12,756 bases of DNA from Rhodospirillaceae bacterium. Its GTDB lineage: Bacteria > Pseudomonadota > Alphaproteobacteria > UBA828. Position 1 is the stretch's first letter. Every line of letters begins with the position of its first letter. The translations under genes and the position numbers were made by a program. Where the stretch lies: the NCBI GenBank assembly GCA_028819955.1, contig JAPPKP010000348.1:1-12756 (forward strand), given 5' to 3'. Shown here piece after piece: positions 1 to 6,241 of this stretch. The notes beneath the pieces were generated by a model. It ran no database searches. It was not told where the DNA came from and saw only the letters and a list, made by a program, of their open reading frames with translations.

Positions 1-1
1 G

Positions 2-40
2 TTCTCAGCGCTCGACGGCAAGGTGCCAGAAGGCCAGTAG
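2..40 (+). CDS. Possible 3' end of an upstream gene
   Basis: The frame beginning at base 2 reads FSALDGKVPEGQ and stops at TAG 38-40. Frame 1 stays open into the next gene and frame 3 stays open to about base 122, so this is the only frame with a stop where a gene might end before the ATPase. CUT2-type operons usually have the binding-protein gene first, and no binding protein for the + strand transporter lies elsewhere in the window. The fragment could therefore be the C-terminus of that protein. Twelve residues are too few to recognise a family, so both the gene and its identity are inferred from position. Confidence 0.3.
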   Translation, partial: FSALDGKVPEGQ

Positions 41-72
41 AAAAAGGCCTAACAGGGAGGCACCTATTACCG

Positions 73-100
73 TGCGGGACCTGCGCAAGCGGGTCCCGCA
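73..100 (+). promoter_or_regulatory. Strong intergenic hairpin with GCAA tetraloop
   Basis: TGCGGGACC (73-81) is perfectly complementary to GGTCCCGCA (92-100). The stem continues inwards through a U-G wobble (82/91) and two G-C pairs, and closes on C(GCAA)G, a GNRA tetraloop at 85-88. That gives 12 stacked pairs in the RNA of the + strand. No T-run follows, so it is not a classical rho-independent terminator. It sits 31 bases before the ATPase start. Hairpins behind binding-protein genes are known to stabilise or segment ABC transporter mRNAs, which is the likely role here (inference). Confidence 0.6.
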
Positions 101-131
101 AGGACGCCTCCGACAGGTCTGACACGCTGCC

Positions 132-1670
132 GTGGAAGAGAGCGGGAGCGGGGCGCCTGCCGCATTCGAGGTCGTCGGACTAAGAAAGCATTTCGGCGCC
201 ACGATTGCCCTGGATGACGTGTCGCTCGCCGTCGGGTCGGGCGACGTTCATGCGTTGCTCGGCGAGAACGGTGCCGGTAAATCCACACTCGTAAAAATTC
301 TCAGCGGACTTGTCCGCGCCGACGCCGGCGACATCCATTTGTTCGGCGAGCCCGCCCGGCTCGGCGACCCGCGCACCGCGCACCGCGTCGGCATCCAGAC
401 CGCCTATCAAGAGATCTCGCTGATCAAGGACCTCACGGTCACGCAGAACATGCTGCTGCCCTACGAGCCCGCGTACCCGGGTGGGCAGGTGCGCAGGCGG
501 CGATCCGAAGAGCTGGTGCGCCAAATGCTCGGGACGCTGGGCCTCGACGACATCGACCCGCGCGTGGAGGTCGCGACGCTCGATCTCTCCACGCAGCAGC
601 GGATCGAGATCGCCCGCGCCATCTCGCGTGAGCCGAGGATCCTGCTGCTGGACGAGCCGACCTCGGCGCTCTCCGGCAAGGATGTCGAGTGGCTGCACGG
701 TCAGGTCAGCGCGTTGCGGGAGCGCGGTGTCACCACGGTGTTCATCTCCCACCGCATGCAGGAGGTCCGGCGCTTCTGCGACAACCTGACCGTGCTGCGC
801 AACGGCGCCAACGTGGGGAGCTTCGCGGTCGCCGACATTTCTGAGGAGGAGGTCATCGCGCTGGTGATCGGCCGCTCGCTGGCCGCGACCTTCCCCGAGA
901 AGCCGCAGCGTGCAGCGGGGGAGCCGGCGCAGCCGGTCCTCGCCGCACAGGGCCTCGCGGCTGGCGGCAGGCTCAAGGACGTGTCGTTCGAGTTGCGGCC
1001 CGGCGACGTGCTCGGCATCGCCGGGCTCGAGGGGATGGGTCAGCGTGAGCTGTTCCTCTCGCTGTTCGGCATGATCAGGCCCACGGCCGGCACGGTCTCG
1101 GTTTACGGCAAGCCGGTCACCCTGAAGTCGCCACGCGATGCGCTCCGCGCCGACATCGGCATCAGCCTGGTGCCGGAGGAACGCAAGACGGAGGCGCTGG
1201 CGCTGGAGATGACCGGGCGGGAGAACGTCTCGCTGCCCATCATCGAGCGGTTCCGGCGTTTCGGGGTCATCGACACCGCTGCGGAGGCCGCGGCCGTCGC
1301 TCGGGTTCTGGACCTGGTGCAGGTGGACCGCCGCGCGCTCCATACCGCCTGCAAGGTCTTCAGCGGCGGCAACCAGCAAAAGCTCGCCATCGCCAAGTGG
1401 CTGCTGACCGAGAACCGAATCCTGCTCATGTACGACCCGACCCGCGGCGTCGATGTCGGCACCAAGGCCGAGATCTACGTGATGATCCGTGCCTATGCGA
1501 GCGCGGGCGGCGCAGTGCTGTTCTACTCCACCGACGTGTCGGAGCTGGTCAATCTCTGCGATGAGGTGAAGGTCGTCTATCGAGGCCGCGCGGCGGCGAC
1601 GCTGAGCGGCGATGCGCTCTCGGAGCCCGCCGTCATGCGCGCGGCGCTGGGCGAGGGCGGATCGCCGTGA
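132..1670 (+). CDS. CUT2-type ABC transporter ATP-binding protein (two fused NBDs)
   Basis: This is the cytoplasmic ATPase subunit of a ribose/galactose-family ABC importer, 512 residues, the usual length for RbsA/MglA-like proteins. Domain 1 has Walker A GENGAGKST (44-52), the family's degenerate signature LSTQQR (152-157), Walker B LLLDEPTSAL (171-180) and switch His in FISHRMQ (204-210). Domain 2 has a degenerate P-loop GLEGMGQRE (298-306), as is normal in this family, and an intact SGGNQQK signature (411-417). Its Walker B is unusual: LLMYDPTRGVD (431-441), with Tyr and Asp where Asp and Glu are expected. GTG 132 is chosen because an in-frame TGA lies at 120-122 and the domain begins by residue 12; no clear Shine-Dalgarno is seen. 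Its stop overlaps the permease start (GTGA), implying translational coupling. Substrate is unknown. Confidence 0.95.
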   Translation: MEESGSGAPAAFEVVGLRKHFGATIALDDVSLAVGSGDVHALLGENGAGKSTLVKILSGLVRADAGDIHLFGEPARLGDPRTAHRVGIQTAYQEISLIKDLTVTQNMLLPYEPAYPGGQVRRRRSEELVRQMLGTLGLDDIDPRVEVATLDLSTQQRIEIARAISREPRILLLDEPTSALSGKDVEWLHGQVSALRERGVTTVFISHRMQEVRRFCDNLTVLRNGANVGSFAVADISEEEVIALVIGRSLAATFPEKPQRAAGEPAQPVLAAQGLAAGGRLKDVSFELRPGDVLGIAGLEGMGQRELFLSLFGMIRPTAGTVSVYGKPVTLKSPRDALRADIGISLVPEERKTEALALEMTGRENVSLPIIERFRRFGVIDTAAEAAAVARVLDLVQVDRRALHTACKVFSGGNQQKLAIAKWLLTENRILLMYDPTRGVDVGTKAEIYVMIRAYASAGGAVLFYSTDVSELVNLCDEVKVVYRGRAAATLSGDALSEPAVMRAALGEGGSP

Positions 1671-3802
1671 ACGGCAGACCGCTGTTGCCCCTGCCGCCCT
1701 TCGATCGCGTCAGCGTGCCTGCCGTGAACTGGCAGCGCCAGCGCGGCCTGCTGATCTCGGTCGGTGTTTTCCTTGTGATGCTGATCATCCTGCAGCTCGT
1801 GAAGGGCGAGGGGATCAACTACTTCGACGTGAGCTCGATTACCACGGGCGCGACCACGCTGGCGCTCGCTGCCGTGGGCGAGACCATCGTCATCCTGGCG
1901 GGCGGCTTCGACTTGTCCGCGGGCGCGGTGATCTCGCTGGTCAACGTGATGATCATTCAGTTCCTCGGCGGCGGGTCCGAGTTCTCCTCCGATGTCGCTG
2001 CGCTTTCCGGCGCCGAGTTCATCGGGGCGGCGCTCGCGCTCGCGCTTGCGGTGGGCGCTGTGATCGGAGCGATCAACGGTTTTCTGATCGCCTTTCTCGG
2101 TCTGTCGGCGATCGTCGTGACGCTCGCCACGATGTTCATCGCGCAGGGAGCGGCCCTGCTGGTGATGACCCACGCGGGCGGCGAGGCGCCGTGGGAGTTC
2201 AGCATGTTCTTCACCGGCGAGGCCATCGCCGGCGTGCTGCCAGCGCCCATCGTCGTGCTCGCGATCGTCATCGTGCTCTGGCTTGCGCTTCGGAACTCGC
2301 GGCTGGGGACCGGAATCTACGCCATCGGCAGCGACGAGAAGTCGGCGCTGGCGAGCGGCACCGACGTGCGGATGACGAAGTTTTGGACCTACACCATCGC
2401 CGGCGTCTGCTACGGCGCCGCCGGCATGTTCATGACCGCCCAGATCGGCGCGGGCGACCCGCTGATCGGCGCCAAGTTCCTGCTGAAGATATTTGCGGCC
2501 GTGGTCATCGGCGGGACGCTGATCGGCGGTGGTCGCGGCGGCTGCGTCGGCACCGTGTTCGGCGCGCTGACGCTCACCATCATCCTTACGATCTTCCTCC
2601 TGCTCGGCATGCGCACCTGGTACGTGCCGCTCGCGGAGGGCGCGATCCTGATCTTCGCCGTGCTAGGGCTCTCGATGAGTCGAGACTTGCCGGTGGTCGA
2701 TGCCGTGCGCGGTTGGCGGCAGGCGCTCCGTACGCGCTGGCGGGCGCCGGTCATGCCGTCGGCCGGCCTGGGGGGCGACGGGCTTCTGCAGGACCTGCTG
2801 GGCCGAGTCGGTACGCGCGGCGGCGAAGCTTCGGGGCAGCCCGCGCAGCCGGCTGGCTGGCTCACCCGCAACCAGGCCACGCTCCGCTACATCTCCCCCA
2901 CATACGTCATGTTCGCCGTCATCGTGATCGCCACGGTGGTGCTCTTCGGCGAGAACCTGTCGGCGCTCGAATATCTCAACGTCCTGCTGCTCTTCACCGC
3001 CTTCCTCGCGATCCTGGGCTTGGGCCAGGGGGCGGTCATCATCTCGGGCGGTCTCGATCTCTCGGTCGCGTGGGCGATCACCTTCCCTGCGATCGTCGTC
3101 ACCACGTTCTGCTTCGGCGAGAACGGCCCGGCCTATTGGGCGGTGCCGCTGGCGCTCGCGATCGGACTCGCGATCGGCTGCCTGAACGGCCTCATGATCG
3201 TGCTCTTCAGGCTGTCGCCGATCATCGTGACGCTGGCGATGGCCGGCATGCTCGAAGGCATTTCGCTCATCTTCAGCGATGGCGCGCCCATCGGCGGCTC
3301 GCCGCCGGTGCTGCGCTGGTTCGTGTCGGGCCGGCTGCTCGGCATCGCGCCCATCGGCTGGTTCCTGATTGCCTTTGCGATCGTGGCGACGATCTTCCTC
3401 AACCGGACCGCCTTCGGGCGCAGGCTCTACACGGTGGGGAACAGCGTAACCGTGGCCCGGCTTTCCGGCGTCTGGACCGGCTCGGTCATCGTCGGCGCCT
3501 ACATGCTGAGCGGCTTCTGCTCCGCGCTGGTGGGCGTCCTGCTCTCGGGTTTCAGCGGGCAGGCGTTCTTCGGCATGGGCGATCCGTTCCTGCTGCAATC
3601 CATTGCGGTGGTGGTGCTGGGCGGTACGCTGATCACCGGCGGGCGCGGCCACTTCGTCGGCATCTTGGGCGGCGCCTTGCTGTTCACGGCGCTCGGCTCG
3701 CTGCTGACAGGAACGATGCTGCCCGAGGCGGTGCGCAGTATCATCTACGGGCTTGTTTTGCTCGGCGCTATCGTCGCGCTCCGGGAGCGCGCGGATGGAT
3801 AA
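1667..3802 (+). CDS. CUT2-type ABC permease, two permease domains fused in one chain
   Basis: An inner-membrane permease of 711 residues, about twice the usual 320-350 of RbsC-like proteins, because it contains two complete BPD_transp_2-type halves. Half 1 (about 25-340) carries GGFDLSAG (79-86) and IGGTLIGGGRGG (281-292); half 2 (about 408-706) carries GGLDLSVA (461-468) and LGGTLITGGRGH (651-662). Each half shows roughly eight to ten hydrophobic segments. A hydrophilic linker (about 341-405), rich in Arg, Gly and Pro, joins them. The halves are clearly divergent, so the pore would be a covalent heterodimer rather than the RbsC homodimer usual for the family. GTG 1667 overlaps the ATPase stop by four bases, with a weak GAGG at 1653-1656. 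One uninterrupted frame runs through the linker, so nothing in this sequence suggests a sequencing artefact. A 116-base gap separates it from the hydrolase gene. Confidence 0.93.
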   Translation: MNGRPLLPLPPFDRVSVPAVNWQRQRGLLISVGVFLVMLIILQLVKGEGINYFDVSSITTGATTLALAAVGETIVILAGGFDLSAGAVISLVNVMIIQFLGGGSEFSSDVAALSGAEFIGAALALALAVGAVIGAINGFLIAFLGLSAIVVTLATMFIAQGAALLVMTHAGGEAPWEFSMFFTGEAIAGVLPAPIVVLAIVIVLWLALRNSRLGTGIYAIGSDEKSALASGTDVRMTKFWTYTIAGVCYGAAGMFMTAQIGAGDPLIGAKFLLKIFAAVVIGGTLIGGGRGGCVGTVFGALTLTIILTIFLLLGMRTWYVPLAEGAILIFAVLGLSMSRDLPVVDAVRGWRQALRTRWRAPVMPSAGLGGDGLLQDLLGRVGTRGGEASGQPAQPAGWLTRNQATLRYISPTYVMFAVIVIATVVLFGENLSALEYLNVLLLFTAFLAILGLGQGAVIISGGLDLSVAWAITFPAIVVTTFCFGENGPAYWAVPLALAIGLAIGCLNGLMIVLFRLSPIIVTLAMAGMLEGISLIFSDGAPIGGSPPVLRWFVSGRLLGIAPIGWFLIAFAIVATIFLNRTAFGRRLYTVGNSVTVARLSGVWTGSVIVGAYMLSGFCSALVGVLLSGFSGQAFFGMGDPFLLQSIAVVVLGGTLITGGRGHFVGILGGALLFTALGSLLTGTMLPEAVRSIIYGLVLLGAIVALRERADG

Positions 3803-3819
3803 CGCGCTTCGAGAGCGCG
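3803..3819 (+). promoter_or_regulatory. Short hairpin directly after the permease stop
   Basis: CGCGCT (3803-3808) pairs with AGCGCG (3814-3819) around a five-base spacer, starting at the base after the permease TAA (3800-3802). There is no T-run. It may protect the 3' end of the transporter message or separate it from the enzyme genes. A six-pair stem in GC-rich DNA can also arise by chance. Confidence 0.35.
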
Positions 3820-3905
3820 CAGACGCCTGAGCTAGTGTCAGGAGTGCGTGAACGCGCAAGGCAAGGGGCGCAGGCTGGCGAAACCCGCCGCGATGCGGTG
3901 ACAGA

Positions 3906-3911
3906 GGGAGG
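3906..3911 (+). promoter_or_regulatory. Ribosome binding site that fixes the hydrolase start
   Basis: GGGAGG at 3906-3911 lies seven bases before ATG 3919. This matters because the frame is open far upstream (from 1612), so open-frame length alone would misplace the start. Translation from 3919 begins at the same point as the 304-residue paralogue encoded at 7636-8550. Confidence 0.75.
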
Positions 3912-3918
3912 CGAAACC

Positions 3919-4833
3919 ATGGCCACGAAGAAAGACATTCAAGTTTGTTTCAATCCCCACTTCGATTCGGTCTCGCTCTGGATCGGATCGTTCGGAGGCG
4001 CCGATTCACCGTGCGACATCTCGCGCGGCGTGTTCGCGGCGCGGCAGGGGGTGCCGCGAATCCTGGAGATGATGGACCGCTACGGCATCAAGACCACGTG
4101 GGACATCACCGGCCACTCGATCGAGAGCTTTCCGAAAGAATCGGAGCTGATCGTGAAGTACGGCCACGAGCTGGGCGTTCACGGCTACACCCACGAGAAC
4201 CCGCTCGCCATGTCCCGCCAGCAGGAGGCCGACGTGCTCGACAAGTGCATCGAGCTGGTGACCGACCTCTGCGGCGTGCGCCCGGTCGGCTACGTGGCGC
4301 CGTGGTGGGAGCTCAGCCCCAACACCATCGACCTGTTGCTTGAGCGCGGTTTTCTCTACGACCGCAGCGTCATGGAGGACGACTATACGCCGCACTACCT
4401 GCGCAGCGGCGATAGCTGGACCAAGATCGACTACACCCAGGAGGCCAAGACCTGGATGAAGCCCTGGCAGCCGGGGGAGGCGGTCGACCTGGTCGAGCTG
4501 CCGGCGAGCTGGTACCTCGACGACGCGCCGCCCATGATGTTCGTCAAGACCTTCCCGAACAGCCACGGTTGGGTCAACCCACGGGATGTCGAGGATATCT
4601 GGCGCGACCAATTCGACTGGATCTACCGCCACTATGACTATGCGATCTATACCTGCGTGATCCATCCGGATTGCGCGGGCAAGCCGCAGGTGCTGATGAT
4701 GCTGGAGCGGCTCTTCGATCACATGCTGGCGCACACGGGTGTGCGCATGATCACGATGCGGGAGATGGCGGAGGACTTCAAACGCCGGCATCCCTTCAAC
4801 GGCACGACCGAAGGCGCGCCGGCGGCGGAATAG
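3919..4833 (+). CDS. NodB-fold (CE4) deacetylase-like amidohydrolase, PgdA/cyclic-imide-hydrolase type, copy A
   Basis: A 304-residue, probably cytoplasmic enzyme (no signal peptide) of the polysaccharide-deacetylase fold. The family hydrolyses amide bonds using a metal held by Asp-His-His. Visible motifs: NPHFD (12-16; D16 the metal Asp), GHSIESFP (65-72), HGYTHENP (88-95; H88 and H92 the metal His pair), RPVGYVAPWW (121-130), DSWTKIDY (165-172), LDDAPPMMFVK (200-210) and HPD (249-251). From memory this pattern matches Helicobacter PgdA and bacterial cyclic-imide hydrolases better than chitin deacetylases. The Asp normally serving as base in motif 1 is His here (H14). It is about two thirds identical by eye to the product at 7636-8550. 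It follows transporter genes and precedes the oxygenase, so a role on an imported small imide or amide is inferred; polysaccharide deacetylation is less likely without an export signal. Confidence 0.9.
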   Translation: MATKKDIQVCFNPHFDSVSLWIGSFGGADSPCDISRGVFAARQGVPRILEMMDRYGIKTTWDITGHSIESFPKESELIVKYGHELGVHGYTHENPLAMSRQQEADVLDKCIELVTDLCGVRPVGYVAPWWELSPNTIDLLLERGFLYDRSVMEDDYTPHYLRSGDSWTKIDYTQEAKTWMKPWQPGEAVDLVELPASWYLDDAPPMMFVKTFPNSHGWVNPRDVEDIWRDQFDWIYRHYDYAIYTCVIHPDCAGKPQVLMMLERLFDHMLAHTGVRMITMREMAEDFKRRHPFNGTTEGAPAAE

Positions 4834-4855
4834 ACGGAGTACGCGGGCCGCTCTG

Positions 4856-4887
4856 CCACCGGCGCCGTCCTCGGGCGCCGGCGGTGG
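4856..4887 (+). promoter_or_regulatory. GC-rich hairpin between hydrolase and oxygenase genes
   Basis: CCACC-GGCGCC (4856-4866) pairs with GGCGCC (4874-4879) and GGTGG (4883-4887), leaving a three-base bulge (4880-4882) and a seven-base loop. No T-run follows; the oxygenase Shine-Dalgarno AGGAG lies at 4914-4918. It probably acts as an mRNA-stability or attenuating structure within the operon rather than as a full terminator (inference). Confidence 0.45.
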
Positions 4888-4923
4888 CGGCGAAATGCCA
4901 GAAGCGCAGCGAAAGGAGCTTCC

Positions 4924-5982
4924 ATGTCGACCGGATCCCTCGCGGAGATTCCGCTCATCGACCTCAGTCCCTATTTTGCCGGCGACGTTGCCGACAAGCG
5001 GCGGGTCGCGGATGAGATCAGCCGAGCCTGCGAGCGGATCGGCTTCTTCATGGTCTCGGGTCACGGGGTGGACCCGGCGCTTATCGATAGGGCGCGCCGC
5101 GAATCCGTGGCGTTCTTCGGCCTGCCGATGGAAGAGAAGCTCGCCATCAGGAAGCCGGAGGGCGATCTGGCGGTCCGAGGCTACGAGCCGGTGGGCACGG
5201 AGCACCTCTCGGCAACGATCGGCGTGGAGGCGCCGCCCGACCTGAAGGAATCGATCTCGTTCGGGCCGATCGACGTGCCGGACCATCCGTCCTGCCACAC
5301 CGAGGCGGCCGCGCCCTGCTACGCGCCCAATATCTATCCGCAGCAGCCGTCGGGGCTCCGCCAGACGATCGAGGACTATATCCGGGCCCTGGACCTGCTG
5401 GGGTGGCACCTGCACCGGCTCGCGGCCATCGCCTTCGATCTGCCCGAGGACCACTTCGACGCCATGCTCGTAAGGGGGTTCAGCATCCTCCGCGTGCTGA
5501 ACTATCCCGAGCAGAAATCGGCACCCAAGGAAGGGCAGCTTCGCGCCGGCGAGCACTCGGACTACGACAACCTCACCATTTGCCTGATCGAGGACAAGCC
5601 GGGCGGCTTGCAGGCACGCGGCCCGGACGGCACCTGGGTGGACGTGCCGGCGATCCCCGGCTCGTTCGTGGTCAACATCGGCGATTTCCTGATGCGCTGG
5701 ACCAACGACCGCTGGAAGTCCACGCGGCATCGCGTGCTCAACCCGCCGCACGCGTCCGGCGACCGCATGTCATTCTGCCACTTCATCGAGCCCAACTACG
5801 ACGCGCTGATCGAGTGTCTGCCGACCTGCAGCGGGCCGGACCAGCCGGCGAAATACCCGCCGATCACCGCCGGCGACTACATGCTCGAAAAATTCTCCAG
5901 CCAGGAGAGCGGCCAGGAGTGGAGCGACGAGGACAGCCGCAAGTTCGGCACCGGAGACACCGAGACGCGCTTCACTCACTGA
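4924..5982 (+). CDS. Fe(II)/2-oxoglutarate-dependent oxygenase, isopenicillin N synthase family
   Basis: A 352-residue soluble non-haem iron oxygenase. The N-terminal DIOX_N-type region begins IPLIDLSPYF (9-18) and continues GFFMVSGHGVD (40-50). The catalytic jelly roll has the facial triad H211-x-D213 (in GEHSDYDNLTI) and H269 (STRHRVLNPP), and the 2-oxoglutarate-binding Arg in RMS (281-283). All iron and co-substrate ligands are present, so it should be active. Family members hydroxylate, desaturate or cyclise small molecules; relatives include thymine 7-hydroxylase and plant ODD enzymes. ATG 4924 has AGGAG at 4914-4918, five bases upstream. It is last in the + strand operon, 90 bases behind the hydrolase. 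An oxidative step on the same imported compound (hydroxylation, oxidative demethylation or ring modification) is inferred; the substrate is unknown. Confidence 0.93.
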   Translation: MSTGSLAEIPLIDLSPYFAGDVADKRRVADEISRACERIGFFMVSGHGVDPALIDRARRESVAFFGLPMEEKLAIRKPEGDLAVRGYEPVGTEHLSATIGVEAPPDLKESISFGPIDVPDHPSCHTEAAAPCYAPNIYPQQPSGLRQTIEDYIRALDLLGWHLHRLAAIAFDLPEDHFDAMLVRGFSILRVLNYPEQKSAPKEGQLRAGEHSDYDNLTICLIEDKPGGLQARGPDGTWVDVPAIPGSFVVNIGDFLMRWTNDRWKSTRHRVLNPPHASGDRMSFCHFIEPNYDALIECLPTCSGPDQPAKYPPITAGDYMLEKFSSQESGQEWSDEDSRKFGTGDTETRFTH

Positions 5983-6025
5983 CGCAGCGTCGACACTGCG
6001 CGGGCGTCCGCCTTCGTTGCGGCGC

Positions 6026-6045
6026 ACTGCACCGGCCGGTACAGT
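6026..6045. promoter_or_regulatory. 20-base near-perfect dyad: operator or terminator stem
   Basis: ACTGCACCGGCCGGTACAGT is self-complementary except for one mismatched pair (positions 5 and 16 of the 20), with the perfect core ACCGGCCGGT at 6031-6040. It lies 43 bases after the oxygenase stop and 196 before the amidase start. It has the size and symmetry of a binding site for a dimeric repressor. It could also form the stem of a terminator for the + strand operon, since TTCTATTCC follows, although that T-run is interrupted. The sequence alone does not decide between these. Confidence 0.5.
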
Positions 6046-6070
6046 TCTATTCCAGCCGCAAGACGACGAC

Positions 6071-6178
6071 GGCGCGTCAACGCTTGGCTCGCAAGGGTAG
6101 GTGACGCGCCAAAGCCGGCGTTTCGAGTGAGACGCGCCCCAAAGCAGTTGAGGCAGCATTCGTCACACATTTGGCGCG
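6071..6178 (+). promoter_or_regulatory. Repeated GACGCGCC elements with mutually exclusive pairings before the amidase gene
   Basis: GACGCGCC occurs at 6103-6110 and 6131-6138, and inverted as GGCGCGTC at 6071-6078. GGCGCGTCA (6071-6079) is perfectly complementary to TGACGCGCC (6102-6110), with a small CTTG/CAAG stem inside the loop (6083-6086/6092-6095). The overlapping CGCGCCAAA (6105-6113) is perfectly complementary to TTTGGCGCG (6170-6178). The two nine-pair stems cannot form together, as in attenuators. Alternatively the 8-mers are protein-binding half-sites. It matches no riboswitch family I recognise. Confidence 0.4.
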
Positions 6179-6241
6179 GATGTTCGAGGATAAGACCCTT
6201 GCGAACTTGGGGTTGAGCTTTCGGATAAGGGAGACGAAGCG

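Noticed and set aside
180..1379. Long - strand open frame opposite the first ATPase
   Set aside because: Its product shows no domain and is a reverse-strand shadow typical of GC-rich codon use; the + frame has full ABC motifs.
1612..3918. Very long open frame on the + strand continuous with the hydrolase gene (1612-4833)
   Set aside because: Upstream of 3919 its translation is Arg-rich and low in hydrophobic residues and overlaps the fused permease in another frame. The Shine-Dalgarno at 3906-3911 and the paralogue's N-terminus place the real start at 3919.
3919..4833. Reading as a peptidoglycan or chitin deacetylase acting on the cell wall
   Set aside because: No signal peptide or anchor, and the motif pattern and neighbours fit an intracellular small-molecule amidohydrolase better. 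Not excluded.
4006..5751. 581-codon - strand open frame opposite the hydrolase and oxygenase genes
   Set aside because: It crosses two clear genes and their intergenic gap, is His/Arg/Val-rich and has no recognisable motif.
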